Positions 26,661 through 34,854 of a stretch of 64,000 nt of DNA are shown here, piece by piece. The notes beneath the pieces were generated by a model. It made no database searches, was not told the DNA's origin, and was given only the letters and a program-made list of their open reading frames with translations. Every line of letters begins with the position of its first letter. Position 1 is the stretch's first letter. The position numbers and the translations under genes were made by a program. Where the stretch lies: contig NZ_FPAC01000001.1 of the NCBI RefSeq assembly GCF_900116105.1, positions 2,954,706 to 3,018,705 on the forward strand, read 5' to 3'. This stretch comes from Paenibacillus sp. 453mf (lineage in GTDB: Bacteria > Bacillota > Bacilli > Paenibacillales > Paenibacillaceae).

Positions 26661-27041
26661 TTAAATAACGATGAATGAGGTAAACCACATACCTGCAAAT
26701 GCAGCAGCTACTCCCATGATGATAGAGCTCATAACATATAATGCTGCCTGTATTCTTAGGTGTTCCCTTATAAGCTGCATCGTTTCATATCCGAAAGTGG
26801 AAAATGTTGTATACGCCCCGCAGAATCCAATGCCGAGCACAGCCCACCATAACGGAAGCAATATGCCCTCCCCGGTAAGCACATATAGTATCCCAAGCAG
26901 CAAGGATCCGCTGATATTAATCACCCAGGTCCCCCAAGGAAACGATGATCCTGCAGCTGCTGCCTTACGAGATATGATTTTTCCGAGCCCATACCTGAGC
27001 ATCGCTCCTGCCATTCCCCCTACTCCAGCAGCCCAGATCAT
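26661..27041 (-). CDS. crcB: Fluoride channel CrcB/Fluc, second copy
   Basis: A 126-residue four-helix membrane protein of the Fluc family, which exports fluoride as a dual-topology dimer. GGMAGAMLRYG at the start, WGTWVINISGSLLLG, and FCGAYTTFSTFGYE with the pore Phe/Thr track are diagnostic. The ATG at 27041 has AAGGAGAAC. It overlaps the stop of the upstream crcB by 4 nt, so the pair is translationally coupled; paired genes often encode subunits of opposite orientation. No fluoride riboswitch is visible upstream. Confidence 0.93.
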   Translation of the reverse strand: MIWAAGVGGMAGAMLRYGLGKIISRKAAAAGSSFPWGTWVINISGSLLLGILYVLTGEGILLPLWWAVLGIGFCGAYTTFSTFGYETMQLIREHLRIQAALYVMSSIIMGVAAAFAGMWFTSFIVI

Positions 27042-27442
27042 ATTGTGTTCTCCTTCCGTGCTGCCTGTCCTAACATCCATTGGCCCAATCGGATCCCAAG
27101 ATAACTCATGAATAATCCAATGACTACACTTAGAGTCACATACATTAATCCAAGAAGCAGCTCACTCATGCCGGCGAAGCGGACAACATCTACTGTGAAG
27201 GTAGAGAACGTAGTAAAAGCTCCGGTAAATCCGGTGCCAATACATAACCTGATCTCGGGTCTGATGTTCCATTTGGCCGGAGTAACTGTGAAAAAAAAGC
27301 CCAAAAAGAAGCACCCTGCCATGTTAATCAACCATATAGCCAGAGGAAATAGGCCTTCCCCCGGCAGAAACAAATCCTGTACCCCATACCGGGCTGCCGT
27401 TCCCATAAATCCGCCGATACCGATGTAAATAAGCTCCTTCAT
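27038..27442 (-). CDS. crcB: Fluoride channel CrcB/Fluc, first copy
   Basis: A 134-residue Fluc subunit with GGFMGTAARYG, WLINMAGCFFLG and FTGAFTTFSTFTVD, the same landmarks as its neighbour. The two copies are clearly diverged from each other, which fits a heterodimeric channel with one subunit per orientation. Its start overlaps the stop of rarA by 4 nt, so rarA and both crcB genes form one tightly packed operon. That arrangement makes the fluoride channel follow rarA expression rather than a fluoride sensor. Confidence 0.93.
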   Translation of the reverse strand: MKELIYIGIGGFMGTAARYGVQDLFLPGEGLFPLAIWLINMAGCFFLGFFFTVTPAKWNIRPEIRLCIGTGFTGAFTTFSTFTVDVVRFAGMSELLLGLMYVTLSVVIGLFMSYLGIRLGQWMLGQAARKENTI

Positions 27443-28761
27443 CCTCTTTGATTCCGGATTCTTCTCCGCTCCTGATTCAGCTTGATTTTGGACTCATTGC
27501 CTTGCTCTGTTGCCTCATAGAAGATTTCATCCTGAATTTCCTTCGGCAAGTATTGCTGCTCCACATAGTGCCCCGGATAATTGTGCGGATATTTGTATCC
27601 CACATGTCCAAGCTGAACAGAGCCTTTATAGTGTCCGTCTCTAAGATGGAGCGGCACTTCCGCCGATTTTAATTCATCCATCGTAGACATTGCTTTGGCT
27701 ATAGCAGTGTACACTCGGTTGGATTTCGGACTTTCTACCGCGAACAAAATCGCTTGCGCAATGTTCAGCTTGGCTTCCGGCCAGCCGTTATTGCGGTAAG
27801 CCTCAAGAGCAGTTACAGCTTGTACCATCGCCTGAGGATTGGCAAGACCAATATCCTCGCTTGCAGCGGCGATAAGCCTGCGTATGAACGTCATCGGGTC
27901 CATCCCCAGCTTCTCCACCGCGTACAGGAACCAGAAAAGAGCTGCATCACTGGAGCCCCGGATGCTCTTGTGAAAAGCGGACAGTACATCGTACTGTGTT
28001 GACTCATCAGCTTTGACGATGGGACGACGAATCGATTCCTCGGCTACAGTAAGTGTAATATGAATCGTACCGTCTGGCTCAGGCGGCGTCGTCAGCGCTG
28101 CAAGCTCCAGTGCATTCAGCGCCCTTCTAATGTCTCCGTTTGCCATGGAAGCGATATGAAGAAGGGCATCTTCGTCCGCTTCCAGCTTCATATACCCGAG
28201 TCCCTTCTCCGAATCATGAAGAGCACGCCGCATCGCGATGAGTGAATGCTCCTTGGTCAGTGATTCCAGCTGGAACAACGTTGAACGGCTCAGTAAGGCT
28301 CCATTCACATAATGGAACGGATTCTCTGTCGTTGCGCCAATGAAGATGATAGTCCCCTTCTCCACCGCGGGCAGCAGCGCATCCTGTCTTGAGCTATTGA
28401 AACGATGTACCTCATCCAGAAAGAGAATCGTCTTCGTACCGTACATGGACTTGTTGTTTTGGGCCTGCTCGATGACCTCTCTTACGTCTTTGACAGAGGC
28501 ATCGACCGCATTCAGCCGAACAAATTCGCCTTGGGTATGATGAGAGATAATATGCGCCAGCGTCGTTTTGCCACAGCCCGGAGGGCCGTATAGAAGGATA
28601 GATGAGACCTGATCAGCCTCAATGGCGCGTCTGAGCAGCTTCCCGGGCCCTATAATATGCTCCTGACCTATATATTCATCCAGGCTCTGCGGCCGCATGC
28701 GATCGGCAAGCAGCCGTGCCTTCGGCTCCGCATCCTGGCTGTATGAGAATAAATCCATCAT
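27439..28761 (-). CDS. rarA: Replication-associated recombination AAA+ ATPase RarA/MgsA
   Basis: A 440-residue AAA+ protein of the RarA/MgsA/WRNIP1 family that acts at stalled replication forks. Walker A is GPPGCGKTT (about 59-67) and Walker B LFLDEVHRF; the sensor segment GATTENPF and the C-terminal tetramerisation region ending YLPKEIQDEIFY are as expected. In B. subtilis the orthologue is yrvN near aspS and cymR, the same neighbourhood. Two adjacent ATGs serve as starts after AAGGGAAG. It leads the rarA-crcB-crcB operon. Confidence 0.95.
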   Translation of the reverse strand: MMDLFSYSQDAEPKARLLADRMRPQSLDEYIGQEHIIGPGKLLRRAIEADQVSSILLYGPPGCGKTTLAHIISHHTQGEFVRLNAVDASVKDVREVIEQAQNNKSMYGTKTILFLDEVHRFNSSRQDALLPAVEKGTIIFIGATTENPFHYVNGALLSRSTLFQLESLTKEHSLIAMRRALHDSEKGLGYMKLEADEDALLHIASMANGDIRRALNALELAALTTPPEPDGTIHITLTVAEESIRRPIVKADESTQYDVLSAFHKSIRGSSDAALFWFLYAVEKLGMDPMTFIRRLIAAASEDIGLANPQAMVQAVTALEAYRNNGWPEAKLNIAQAILFAVESPKSNRVYTAIAKAMSTMDELKSAEVPLHLRDGHYKGSVQLGHVGYKYPHNYPGHYVEQQYLPKEIQDEIFYEATEQGNESKIKLNQERRRIRNQRG

Positions 28762-28791
28762 TTCACTTCCCTTAAGTTGTGCTTACCTTAA

Positions 28792-28977
28792 TCATAACAC
28801 ATGTCCTTCCTGTTCCTGATTCAAGAGTGACACGCTTGTGATTTTAATCTTAGGTCCGTACTGCTTGCGGATTACTTTTCTCGCTTCAATAGCGGTTCTG
28901 GCTTTGACAATGATCTCTTTAAGTTCATTCTCTTCTGTATCAATTACAATCACATATCTTTTAGCTCCACATTTCAT
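28792..28977 (-). CDS. Small hypothetical protein
   Basis: A 61-residue protein beginning MKCGAKRYVIVIDTEENEL and continuing with a basic helix IEARKVIRKQYG. GGAGGTGTTATTT precedes the ATG at 28977, a very good ribosome site, which supports a real gene. It resembles no family I can name; the alternating strand-helix-strand pattern suggests a small alpha-beta fold. It lies 30 nt upstream of rarA on the same strand and may be co-transcribed with it. Confidence 0.65.
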   Translation of the reverse strand: MKCGAKRYVIVIDTEENELKEIIVKARTAIEARKVIRKQYGPKIKITSVSLLNQEQEGHVL

Positions 28978-29059
28978 AAATAACACCTCCATGAAGCATT
29001 AACTTCTTATTTTCAAAAATTCGATTTATCCAACCTAAATCCTTTATCGAAATTAATTA

Positions 29060-29068
29060 TGGTAAAAT
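29060..29068 (+). promoter_or_regulatory. Possible extended -10 promoter
   Basis: TGGTAAAAT reads as TGN followed by a TATAAT-like hexamer, about 50 nt before the first small membrane-protein gene. A clear -35 was not found. Confidence 0.35.
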
Positions 29069-29118
29069 CTAACTATCCTGCTGTTAAATACGTTCTCTCT
29101 AAATAGGGAGGTATGCAC

Positions 29119-29619
29119 ATGGTTAAACGAACGACCGCAGCCAGTCTGCTTACGCTCACTCTGGTTATTTTCGGTGGAAGATTCTTCTTCACTTATAATC
29201 GGGACGGTCATATTTTGTATACAGAATATACAGTATGTCTGTTCGTCACTATTGGTGTGCTTCTTTATGGTCTTATCACGGAGCAGCGCAATTTGAAAAA
29301 CAAAAGATTGGTAGAGTATCAGCTTAAGAAACTGTTGCTCTCTACTAAAATCACCTTAGCAGGCTCTATTTTGATTGCACTGCTAAGCATACATACTATT
29401 TATCTGGAGCTTAAATTTCCACTTCCCGATATAGAAGGATTTTTTGAAAGTACACCGGAAAGTGGAAAGTTCAGCATCTTAATTCGTATTTATGTGCTTG
29501 TAGTTGCCATCCTAACAGCTATTCGTTCGGCTCTTGTACTTCAAATGTATTCTCGTGCATTAAACCAAAAAGAATCCGCTAAGGAGGATGCTGATCATGA
29601 TCAAGAAAATTACAGCTAG
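29119..29619 (+). CDS. Small four-helix membrane protein, first paralogue
   Basis: A 166-residue protein with four predicted membrane helices (about 7-22, 38-56, 75-92, 127-147) and a charged C-terminus. I do not recognise its family. It starts MVKRTTAASLLTLTLVIFGG and is clearly related to the next gene (MIKKITASSIFALCLVYS). The ATG at 29119 has GGGAGG at seven nt; the ATG at 29113 is too close. Its 3' end overlaps the next gene by 23 nt, so translation is coupled. Confidence 0.7.
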   Translation: MVKRTTAASLLTLTLVIFGGRFFFTYNRDGHILYTEYTVCLFVTIGVLLYGLITEQRNLKNKRLVEYQLKKLLLSTKITLAGSILIALLSIHTIYLELKFPLPDIEGFFESTPESGKFSILIRIYVLVVAILTAIRSALVLQMYSRALNQKESAKEDADHDQENYS

Positions 29620-30049
29620 CTCAATATTCGCTCTCTGTCTTGTGTACAGCCTATTTCGGTTTCAATTATATTCCTCTGAAGGACCACTCTTTAACATGGA
29701 ATTCATCGTGATCACATTGATCATCTGTAGTTCAGTTCTCTATTATTTTTTTCTAGAGTTTCGAGACTTATGGAACGTCTGGGATGAAGAAAAGTTATCT
29801 AATTTCAAAATGGGGCTCATTCTGAACTTCACGTTTGTCTTATTGCTCCTATTCAATATACGAGACCTTAAAAATGAACTTAACCCCATACCGTTTGACG
29901 TTGACGGAAGAGCAGTGCCCATTGACTGGGCAGCGGCAAAATTAAATCTTCTATCTATCTTAGTCTTTTCCATATTACTGGTGCGCTCTGTTGTTGGACT
30001 TTGGTTCCTGAAGAAGCTTCAGCAGAATGACAGTCTTGACGTAGACTGA
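29597..30049 (+). CDS. Small four-helix membrane protein, second paralogue
   Basis: A 150-residue protein with four predicted membrane helices. It shares its opening and the layout R-F-x-F/L-Y, helix 2, FR/QRNL and the LKNELNP/LELKFPLP loop with the gene before it, so the two arose by duplication. AAGGAGG lies nine nt before the ATG at 29597, inside the end of the first paralogue. The helix 3 to loop segment LLLLFNIRDLKNELNP recurs in the short ORF that follows. Function unknown; the lack of conserved polar residues in the helices argues against a transporter. Confidence 0.7.
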   Translation: MIKKITASSIFALCLVYSLFRFQLYSSEGPLFNMEFIVITLIICSSVLYYFFLEFRDLWNVWDEEKLSNFKMGLILNFTFVLLLLFNIRDLKNELNPIPFDVDGRAVPIDWAAAKLNLLSILVFSILLVRSVVGLWFLKKLQQNDSLDVD

Positions 30050-30115
30050 ATATCCACTAGTTTTCAAGAGAAGCATGAGCTGGCTCACAGCATAACGGAA
30101 GAAAAGCTCTTAAAA

Positions 30116-30307
30116 ATGCGAAAGGAATATCTTTTCGGATTATTCGGTGTCGGTTTTGTTGTGCTTCTGCAATTCAATATGCTGGTCAACGAGCTCAATC
30201 CAGGCCCAAAAATAAACGGCATGGACATTTCACCCTCCGAAACAAAAAAGCCGAGGACGTATAAGCCTCATCCAATTCATGGATGTGACCTAAGGTCCTC
30301 AGCCTAA
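30116..30307 (+). pseudogene. Fragment of a third paralogue of the small membrane proteins
   Basis: A 63-residue frame beginning MRKEYLFGLFGVGFVVLLQFN then LVNELNPGPKING. Its LLQFN...NELNP matches LLLFN...NELNP in the preceding gene, so it looks like the middle of a third copy that lost its first two helices and its last helix. The ribosome site (GGAAG) is poor. Its 3' part doubles as the terminator hairpin of the convergent helD gene, which suggests that the coding tail was lost or is not under selection. Confidence 0.45.
30244..30303 (-). terminator. Intrinsic terminator after helD
   Basis: GCTGAGGAC/GTCCTCGGC closes a loop that itself contains CATCC/GGATG, followed on the minus strand by six Ts. 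It lies 18 nt past the helD stop, inside the convergent short ORF. Confidence 0.65.
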
Positions 30308-30320
30308 TTAACTGGCAGCC

Positions 30321-32486
30321 TTACTCCGGCCAGCCTTTCACAACAACCTCATCGTTATCCTGCTCAACGTAGTCCGGCCGTTCCTCACCATTCATGAGCC
30401 ACAATTCGTGCAGCGCACGCGTACAGCCGACATATAACAGCTTGGCGTCCCATGCGCTGCTGCCATAATGAGCTTGATCCGCATCCGCAACAATAACGGC
30501 ATCGAACTCCAGTCCCTTGGACAGATACACCGGAAGCACCGAGTAGCCGCCCTCATACTGCTTCTTGCCATCATCGATCAGATTAACCTCAAGCCCTTCA
30601 GAACTAAGCCGCTCATGCAAAGCTTTAGCATCCCTCAGCGAGCGTGTCAGGATGGATACCGTCCTGTAGTCCTTGTCAATGAGCGTCTCCATTGCTTTTT
30701 TCAAGGAAGCTTCTCTACCCTCTTGCCCGTAATCAATGAGCCGAACACCGTCTCCGCTCCGGAACACGGGTACAGCTGTGATGCCGCTTTGAACGCCTTT
30801 TTCCAAGATCGTATTGGCAAACTCAATGACTTCCATCGTAGATCGATAGCTTCGAGTCAGCGCAAAATAATCATTATATTCCGCTGCAAAGAGTGAGCTC
30901 ATTTCCTCCCACTGATGCACGCCCCGATAGGCATGAATGCCCTGGGACAAGTCGCCAAGGATTGTAAAGGAGTGACCTTTGACGAACAAATCCAGAAGCG
31001 CAATGTGGAATGGTGAAAAATCCTGCGCCTCGTCAATGACCACATGATCAAATCGCTGATTCCCGTCCACCTCATGTACCAGTACATGCAAATAAACGAG
31101 TGCCGGAAGATCTTCTTCACGAATGACATTGTTCTTCAAATCAAGAGCTGTCGACTTAAACACAGACTTTGGAATCTGGCTGACCGCTTCCTCTGGTATA
31201 GGACTCGCACCTTTGACTGCTTTGAAGATCTGTTTGTACAGCGTAAGCGGCTCATATTTCGGCCATTTGTTGCCATAAGACTTCTCGCGTGCTGATGCCT
31301 TCTTCTTCCACTCTTTAAGAACGGTGGCCGAAGGTGCCTTCTTAAGCTCCATTTCAATCCAGCGATGCACCCGGGCCATGACTCGTTCTTTGCGCTTCGC
31401 AAGAGGGTAGGGCTTATACTCTTCCTTAAACCACTTCACAATCTCTGCTCTCGCAAGCACTGCCCCGTCCCACGGTGAAAAGTCCATATCCGGTACAGAG
31501 CTGATCTCCATCCTCTTAACGCAGTCACGAAGAATTTCCATAAACGCAATAGATCCCTTAAACCGTCCTGGTACTTCCTCCGTAATCTCCGGCAGTTCTC
31601 CTTCACCCTCAAACCAATAAGACAAAGTTTCTGCAGGATCTGCCAGTCTCAGCTCCATGTCCAGCAGATTCATTGCCCAATCTGAGAAGGTGCTCTGCTG
31701 TATGTCACCCACACCGAGCTCAGGCAGTACGTTAGAAATGTAATCCAGGAACATATTATTGGGGGCAAAAATAATCATTTTCTCTGCCGATACCTGCTCC
31801 TTGTACTGGTACAGTAAAAAAGCAAGGCGATGGAGCGCCACGGTTGTTTTACCACTCCCTGCAACCCCCTGAATAATGAGCGCTGTATTCCGCGCTGCCC
31901 GGATGATTCGGTCCTGCTCTGCCTGAATTGTAGATACAATATCACGCAGCTTGTTGTCCTTATTCTCACCGAGTCGATAGACGAGGAATTCATCCGATAC
32001 GGCAGGCTGGTCACTGTCCCGATTATACGTGTCTGCCACACGCTCAAGGATCTGCTGGCGAATCACAATATTTCGCTTTAAATATACGAGACCTTCAATG
32101 ATACCTTCGGGTGATTCATATTCTGCGGGTCCATCCCCGCCGGTAAAAGAATAAAAGAGACTCGCCACTGGCGCCCGCCAATCAATGACCAGCGGCTGAT
32201 CTGTGTACTCTTCACGATCTACGCCGACTTTGCCAATGTATAGCGGCTTTGAACTGCCAGTGCCGAGCTCTTCAAAATCAAGACGTCCGAAATAGGGCTC
32301 CTTCACGCTCTTGAAAAGCCGTTGTCGGCGTTCCTCTCGGCCCGCCTCAAGCACCTGCTCTGTAAAGTCATGACCGGTATATACCGGAACCGACTGAAGC
32401 TTCGCAAGCTGCTGTTCGACTTCCTTCATCGTATCTTTAAGCCTCTGCTCCTCTTCTTGATAGGCACTTTGAATCGTGTCATCCAT
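30321..32486 (-). CDS. helD: RNA polymerase recycling ATPase HelD (UvrD/Rep-like helicase)
   Basis: A 721-residue superfamily 1 protein of the HelD type. It begins with a long coiled-coil arm (about 1-60), then QGVAGSGKTTVALHRLAFLLY (Walker A, cut by the arm as in HelD), DHVVIDEAQDFSP (Walker B), GDLSQGIHAYRG, LTRSYRST and KGLEFDAVIV, the last helicase motifs. HelD pries RNA polymerase off DNA and aids recycling in Firmicutes. AGGAGG precedes the ATG. Length is close to B. subtilis HelD (774). UvrD-type DNA helicases lack the N-terminal arm, so HelD is the better call. Confidence 0.9.
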   Translation of the reverse strand: MDDTIQSAYQEEEQRLKDTMKEVEQQLAKLQSVPVYTGHDFTEQVLEAGREERRQRLFKSVKEPYFGRLDFEELGTGSSKPLYIGKVGVDREEYTDQPLVIDWRAPVASLFYSFTGGDGPAEYESPEGIIEGLVYLKRNIVIRQQILERVADTYNRDSDQPAVSDEFLVYRLGENKDNKLRDIVSTIQAEQDRIIRAARNTALIIQGVAGSGKTTVALHRLAFLLYQYKEQVSAEKMIIFAPNNMFLDYISNVLPELGVGDIQQSTFSDWAMNLLDMELRLADPAETLSYWFEGEGELPEITEEVPGRFKGSIAFMEILRDCVKRMEISSVPDMDFSPWDGAVLARAEIVKWFKEEYKPYPLAKRKERVMARVHRWIEMELKKAPSATVLKEWKKKASAREKSYGNKWPKYEPLTLYKQIFKAVKGASPIPEEAVSQIPKSVFKSTALDLKNNVIREEDLPALVYLHVLVHEVDGNQRFDHVVIDEAQDFSPFHIALLDLFVKGHSFTILGDLSQGIHAYRGVHQWEEMSSLFAAEYNDYFALTRSYRSTMEVIEFANTILEKGVQSGITAVPVFRSGDGVRLIDYGQEGREASLKKAMETLIDKDYRTVSILTRSLRDAKALHERLSSEGLEVNLIDDGKKQYEGGYSVLPVYLSKGLEFDAVIVADADQAHYGSSAWDAKLLYVGCTRALHELWLMNGEERPDYVEQDNDEVVVKGWPE

Positions 32487-32628
32487 AGTTCAGTTACCTC
32501 CTAAGAATTATTTTGCAGCTCGGACGTATCCGTACAGCAAAAGGAGTACTAATATACCACAAAAGATAATGAAAAGCTATTCAATTCCGGAGGGGCTGAG
32601 TTCCTCATAATTAGGCATACCGTTTATT

Positions 32629-33930
32629 TTATAACAAAGCATAGACCACAAAATTAAGTAGGAAGAGAACTGCTATGAAATACATTACCTTAGGTACTTC
32701 TCTGCCTTGTCCGGCTGCCAGCTTGGCTACGGGATACGCAATAAATCCAAATGCCATGCCATCAACAATGCTATATGTGAAGGGAATCATCACCATAATT
32801 AGAAATGCGGGAAAAGCTTCGGTGTAATCCGAGAACTTGATATCCTTTACGCTTTGCACCATCAGACCGCCGATAATGATCAGTATCGGTGCAATTGCAC
32901 TGTCGGGTATAAGCGTTAATAAAGGGATGAATAAAAAGGTTGCTCCAAACAATACCGCTGTCGTTAGCGGTGTAAGCCCCGTTCGTCCCCCTGCTGCAAT
33001 GCCCGCCGTTGTCTCGGCTGCTGCTACTACAGGACTTGTACCAAATATTCCAGCAAACACATTCGTAATCGAAAGTGCCCGAAGGCTGCCTTTGAATGTC
33101 TCTGGACGCTGAGTAATGTTCGTATGAGAAGCGATCAGACCAATGTTCTCAAATACAACAATAAGCAGCAGCAAGAAGACCGCAATCCAGAAGGATAGAT
33201 TCACCAGCCCTGTAAAAGACAGCTCTCCAAACAATTGCCCATACTCTCGTATCGGCTCAGATGCCGACATCATTTGAGAAGGTGCTTCTGCAGCACCCAG
33301 CACATAGGCCAAAATCGTACCTGCGACCATGCTGATAAGGAGGCCGCCCTGCACATTTCTAACGAATAACACAAAAGCTAGCAGCAATGTAAGGCAGGCT
33401 GTCAGCACACCAGGATCATCAAAATGGCCGATCGTTACAAAGGTCGTTTGATGCGCCACAACAATCCCGCTTTTTTGAAGACCGATAAAGGTCAGGAATA
33501 GTCCGATCCCCACCGTAATACCATGCTGTAAATTGTGAGGAATCGCCTCACTAATCACTTTATACAGGTTCGTAAAGGCGACAACCGCAAACAGAATGCC
33601 CGTAATCGTGACCACCGCTAAAGCTTCCTGCCAGGTCAATTTCATGGAATGAACAAGGGTATAAGCAAAAAATGCGTTGATTCCCATTCCCGGAACAACG
33701 ATAATCGGCGATTTGCCGATAAACGCCATAAATAGACAGCCGGCAATCGAAGTTAACAAAGTTCCCACCATGGCTGCCTGCAGCGGCATGCCTGCATCCG
33801 CCAGAATGGAAGCATTGACCATTACAATATAAACAACAGAGAAGTAGGAGATGATTCCCGCTCCAAGCTCTTTCTTGAGCACATCTCCTTGTCTCATTCC
33901 AACCCATCGGAACAGACTTTTTTGTTTCAT
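32629..33930 (-). CDS. Purine (hypoxanthine/guanine) permease of the NCS2/AzgA group
   Basis: A 433-residue membrane protein with about 12-14 helices, of the AzgA-like branch of NCS2 (B. subtilis PbuG/PbuO, E. coli AdeQ/GhxP). Signatures are GIISYFSVVYIVMVN, VVPGMGINAFFAY, FENIGL and FGTSPVVAAAETTAGIAAGGRTGLT. It imports purine bases with protons. The ATG at 33930 is near TTGGAG. The leader is under 60 nt from the tcdA terminator, too short for the purine riboswitch that usually controls such genes, so its control is unclear. Confidence 0.9.
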   Translation of the reverse strand: MKQKSLFRWVGMRQGDVLKKELGAGIISYFSVVYIVMVNASILADAGMPLQAAMVGTLLTSIAGCLFMAFIGKSPIIVVPGMGINAFFAYTLVHSMKLTWQEALAVVTITGILFAVVAFTNLYKVISEAIPHNLQHGITVGIGLFLTFIGLQKSGIVVAHQTTFVTIGHFDDPGVLTACLTLLLAFVLFVRNVQGGLLISMVAGTILAYVLGAAEAPSQMMSASEPIREYGQLFGELSFTGLVNLSFWIAVFLLLLIVVFENIGLIASHTNITQRPETFKGSLRALSITNVFAGIFGTSPVVAAAETTAGIAAGGRTGLTPLTTAVLFGATFLFIPLLTLIPDSAIAPILIIIGGLMVQSVKDIKFSDYTEAFPAFLIMVMIPFTYSIVDGMAFGFIAYPVAKLAAGQGREVPKVMYFIAVLFLLNFVVYALL

Positions 33931-33984
33931 ATACTCCAATCCTCTTTTCCTTCACTTCAATTATCCATACAATCTCCATACAAA

Positions 33985-34021
33985 GAAAAAAAGCGTGAAT
34001 ACCATACGCTGGTATCCACGC
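33985..34021 (-). terminator. Intrinsic terminator after tcdA
   Basis: GCGTGGATACCA/TGGTATTCACGC followed by seven Ts on the minus strand. A second small hairpin GAACAAG/CTTGTTC lies at 34024-34042. Confidence 0.85.
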
Positions 34022-34085
34022 GGGAACAAGTTTATCTTGTTCAGATTATATTCATTTTAAACCTGAAAACATCGGCTTAAGCATC

Positions 34086-34832
34086 CTATTTCACGGCTAG
34101 CAAATCCTTGATGGCTTCACTGACCATGATAAGTCCTGCAACAGGAGGCACAAAAGCATTACTTGCAGGCGGCTGTTTTGCTTTACGGATCTCAGGTGCA
34201 TTTTCCGGAACAATCTTATCCGTTACATCCTGACGTGGCTTCATTGGCTGCTCTGTTGAGAAGACGACCTTCACGCCTTTTTTAATACCGTGCTCCTTAC
34301 GCAGTTTGTTACGAATGACACGAGCCATCGGATCCATGGAGGTCTTGGAAATGTCGGCAACCTGGAATTTGGATGGGTCCATCTTGTTGGCTGCTCCCAT
34401 GCTGGAGATCATCGGAATTCCTCTCTCCATGCACTCCTTGATTAAGTGAATCTTGTAAATGATCGTATCGGATGCATCCAGTACATAATCCAGCTCGTAT
34501 TTAAACAATTCCTCGTAAGTCTCTTCTGTATAGAACATGTTAAGAGCAATGGCGTCGATCTCCGGATTAATCAGCTTTACCCGATCCACCATCAGATCTG
34601 CTTTCTTCTGACCAATCGTTGTCGTTAAGGCATGGATCTGACGATTGATATTCGTAATGTCGACAACATCCTTATCAATCATAATAATCCGTCCTACACC
34701 GGTACGAGCCAGAGCTTCTACGGCCATAGAGCCGACGCCCCCGATGCCGAGCACAGCAACGGTGCTGTTCTTCAGCTTCGCCAGGCCTTCCGGTCCGATC
34801 GCAAGTTCCGTTCTTGAAAATTGATGTAGCAT
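34086..34832 (-). CDS. tcdA: tRNA threonylcarbamoyladenosine dehydratase TcdA (YrvM)
   Basis: A 248-residue E1-like (ThiF/MoeB fold) enzyme. It makes the cyclic form of t6A37 in ANN-reading tRNAs using ATP. GIGGVGSMAVEALARTGVG is the nucleotide loop, MIDKDVVDITNINRQ follows, and YVLDASDTI and MGAANKMDPS are characteristic of the TcdA/CsdL branch. The gene follows aspS by 22 nt, as yrvM follows aspS in B. subtilis, and a terminator closes the operon. Confidence 0.95.
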   Translation of the reverse strand: MLHQFSRTELAIGPEGLAKLKNSTVAVLGIGGVGSMAVEALARTGVGRIIMIDKDVVDITNINRQIHALTTTIGQKKADLMVDRVKLINPEIDAIALNMFYTEETYEELFKYELDYVLDASDTIIYKIHLIKECMERGIPMISSMGAANKMDPSKFQVADISKTSMDPMARVIRNKLRKEHGIKKGVKVVFSTEQPMKPRQDVTDKIVPENAPEIRKAKQPPASNAFVPPVAGLIMVSEAIKDLLAVK

Positions 34833-34854
34833 GGTGACAATTCGTCCCCCTTAC

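Noticed and set aside
33931..34085. Purine riboswitch before the purine permease
   Set aside because: The space is filled by the tcdA terminator and a short leader; no aptamer signature seen.
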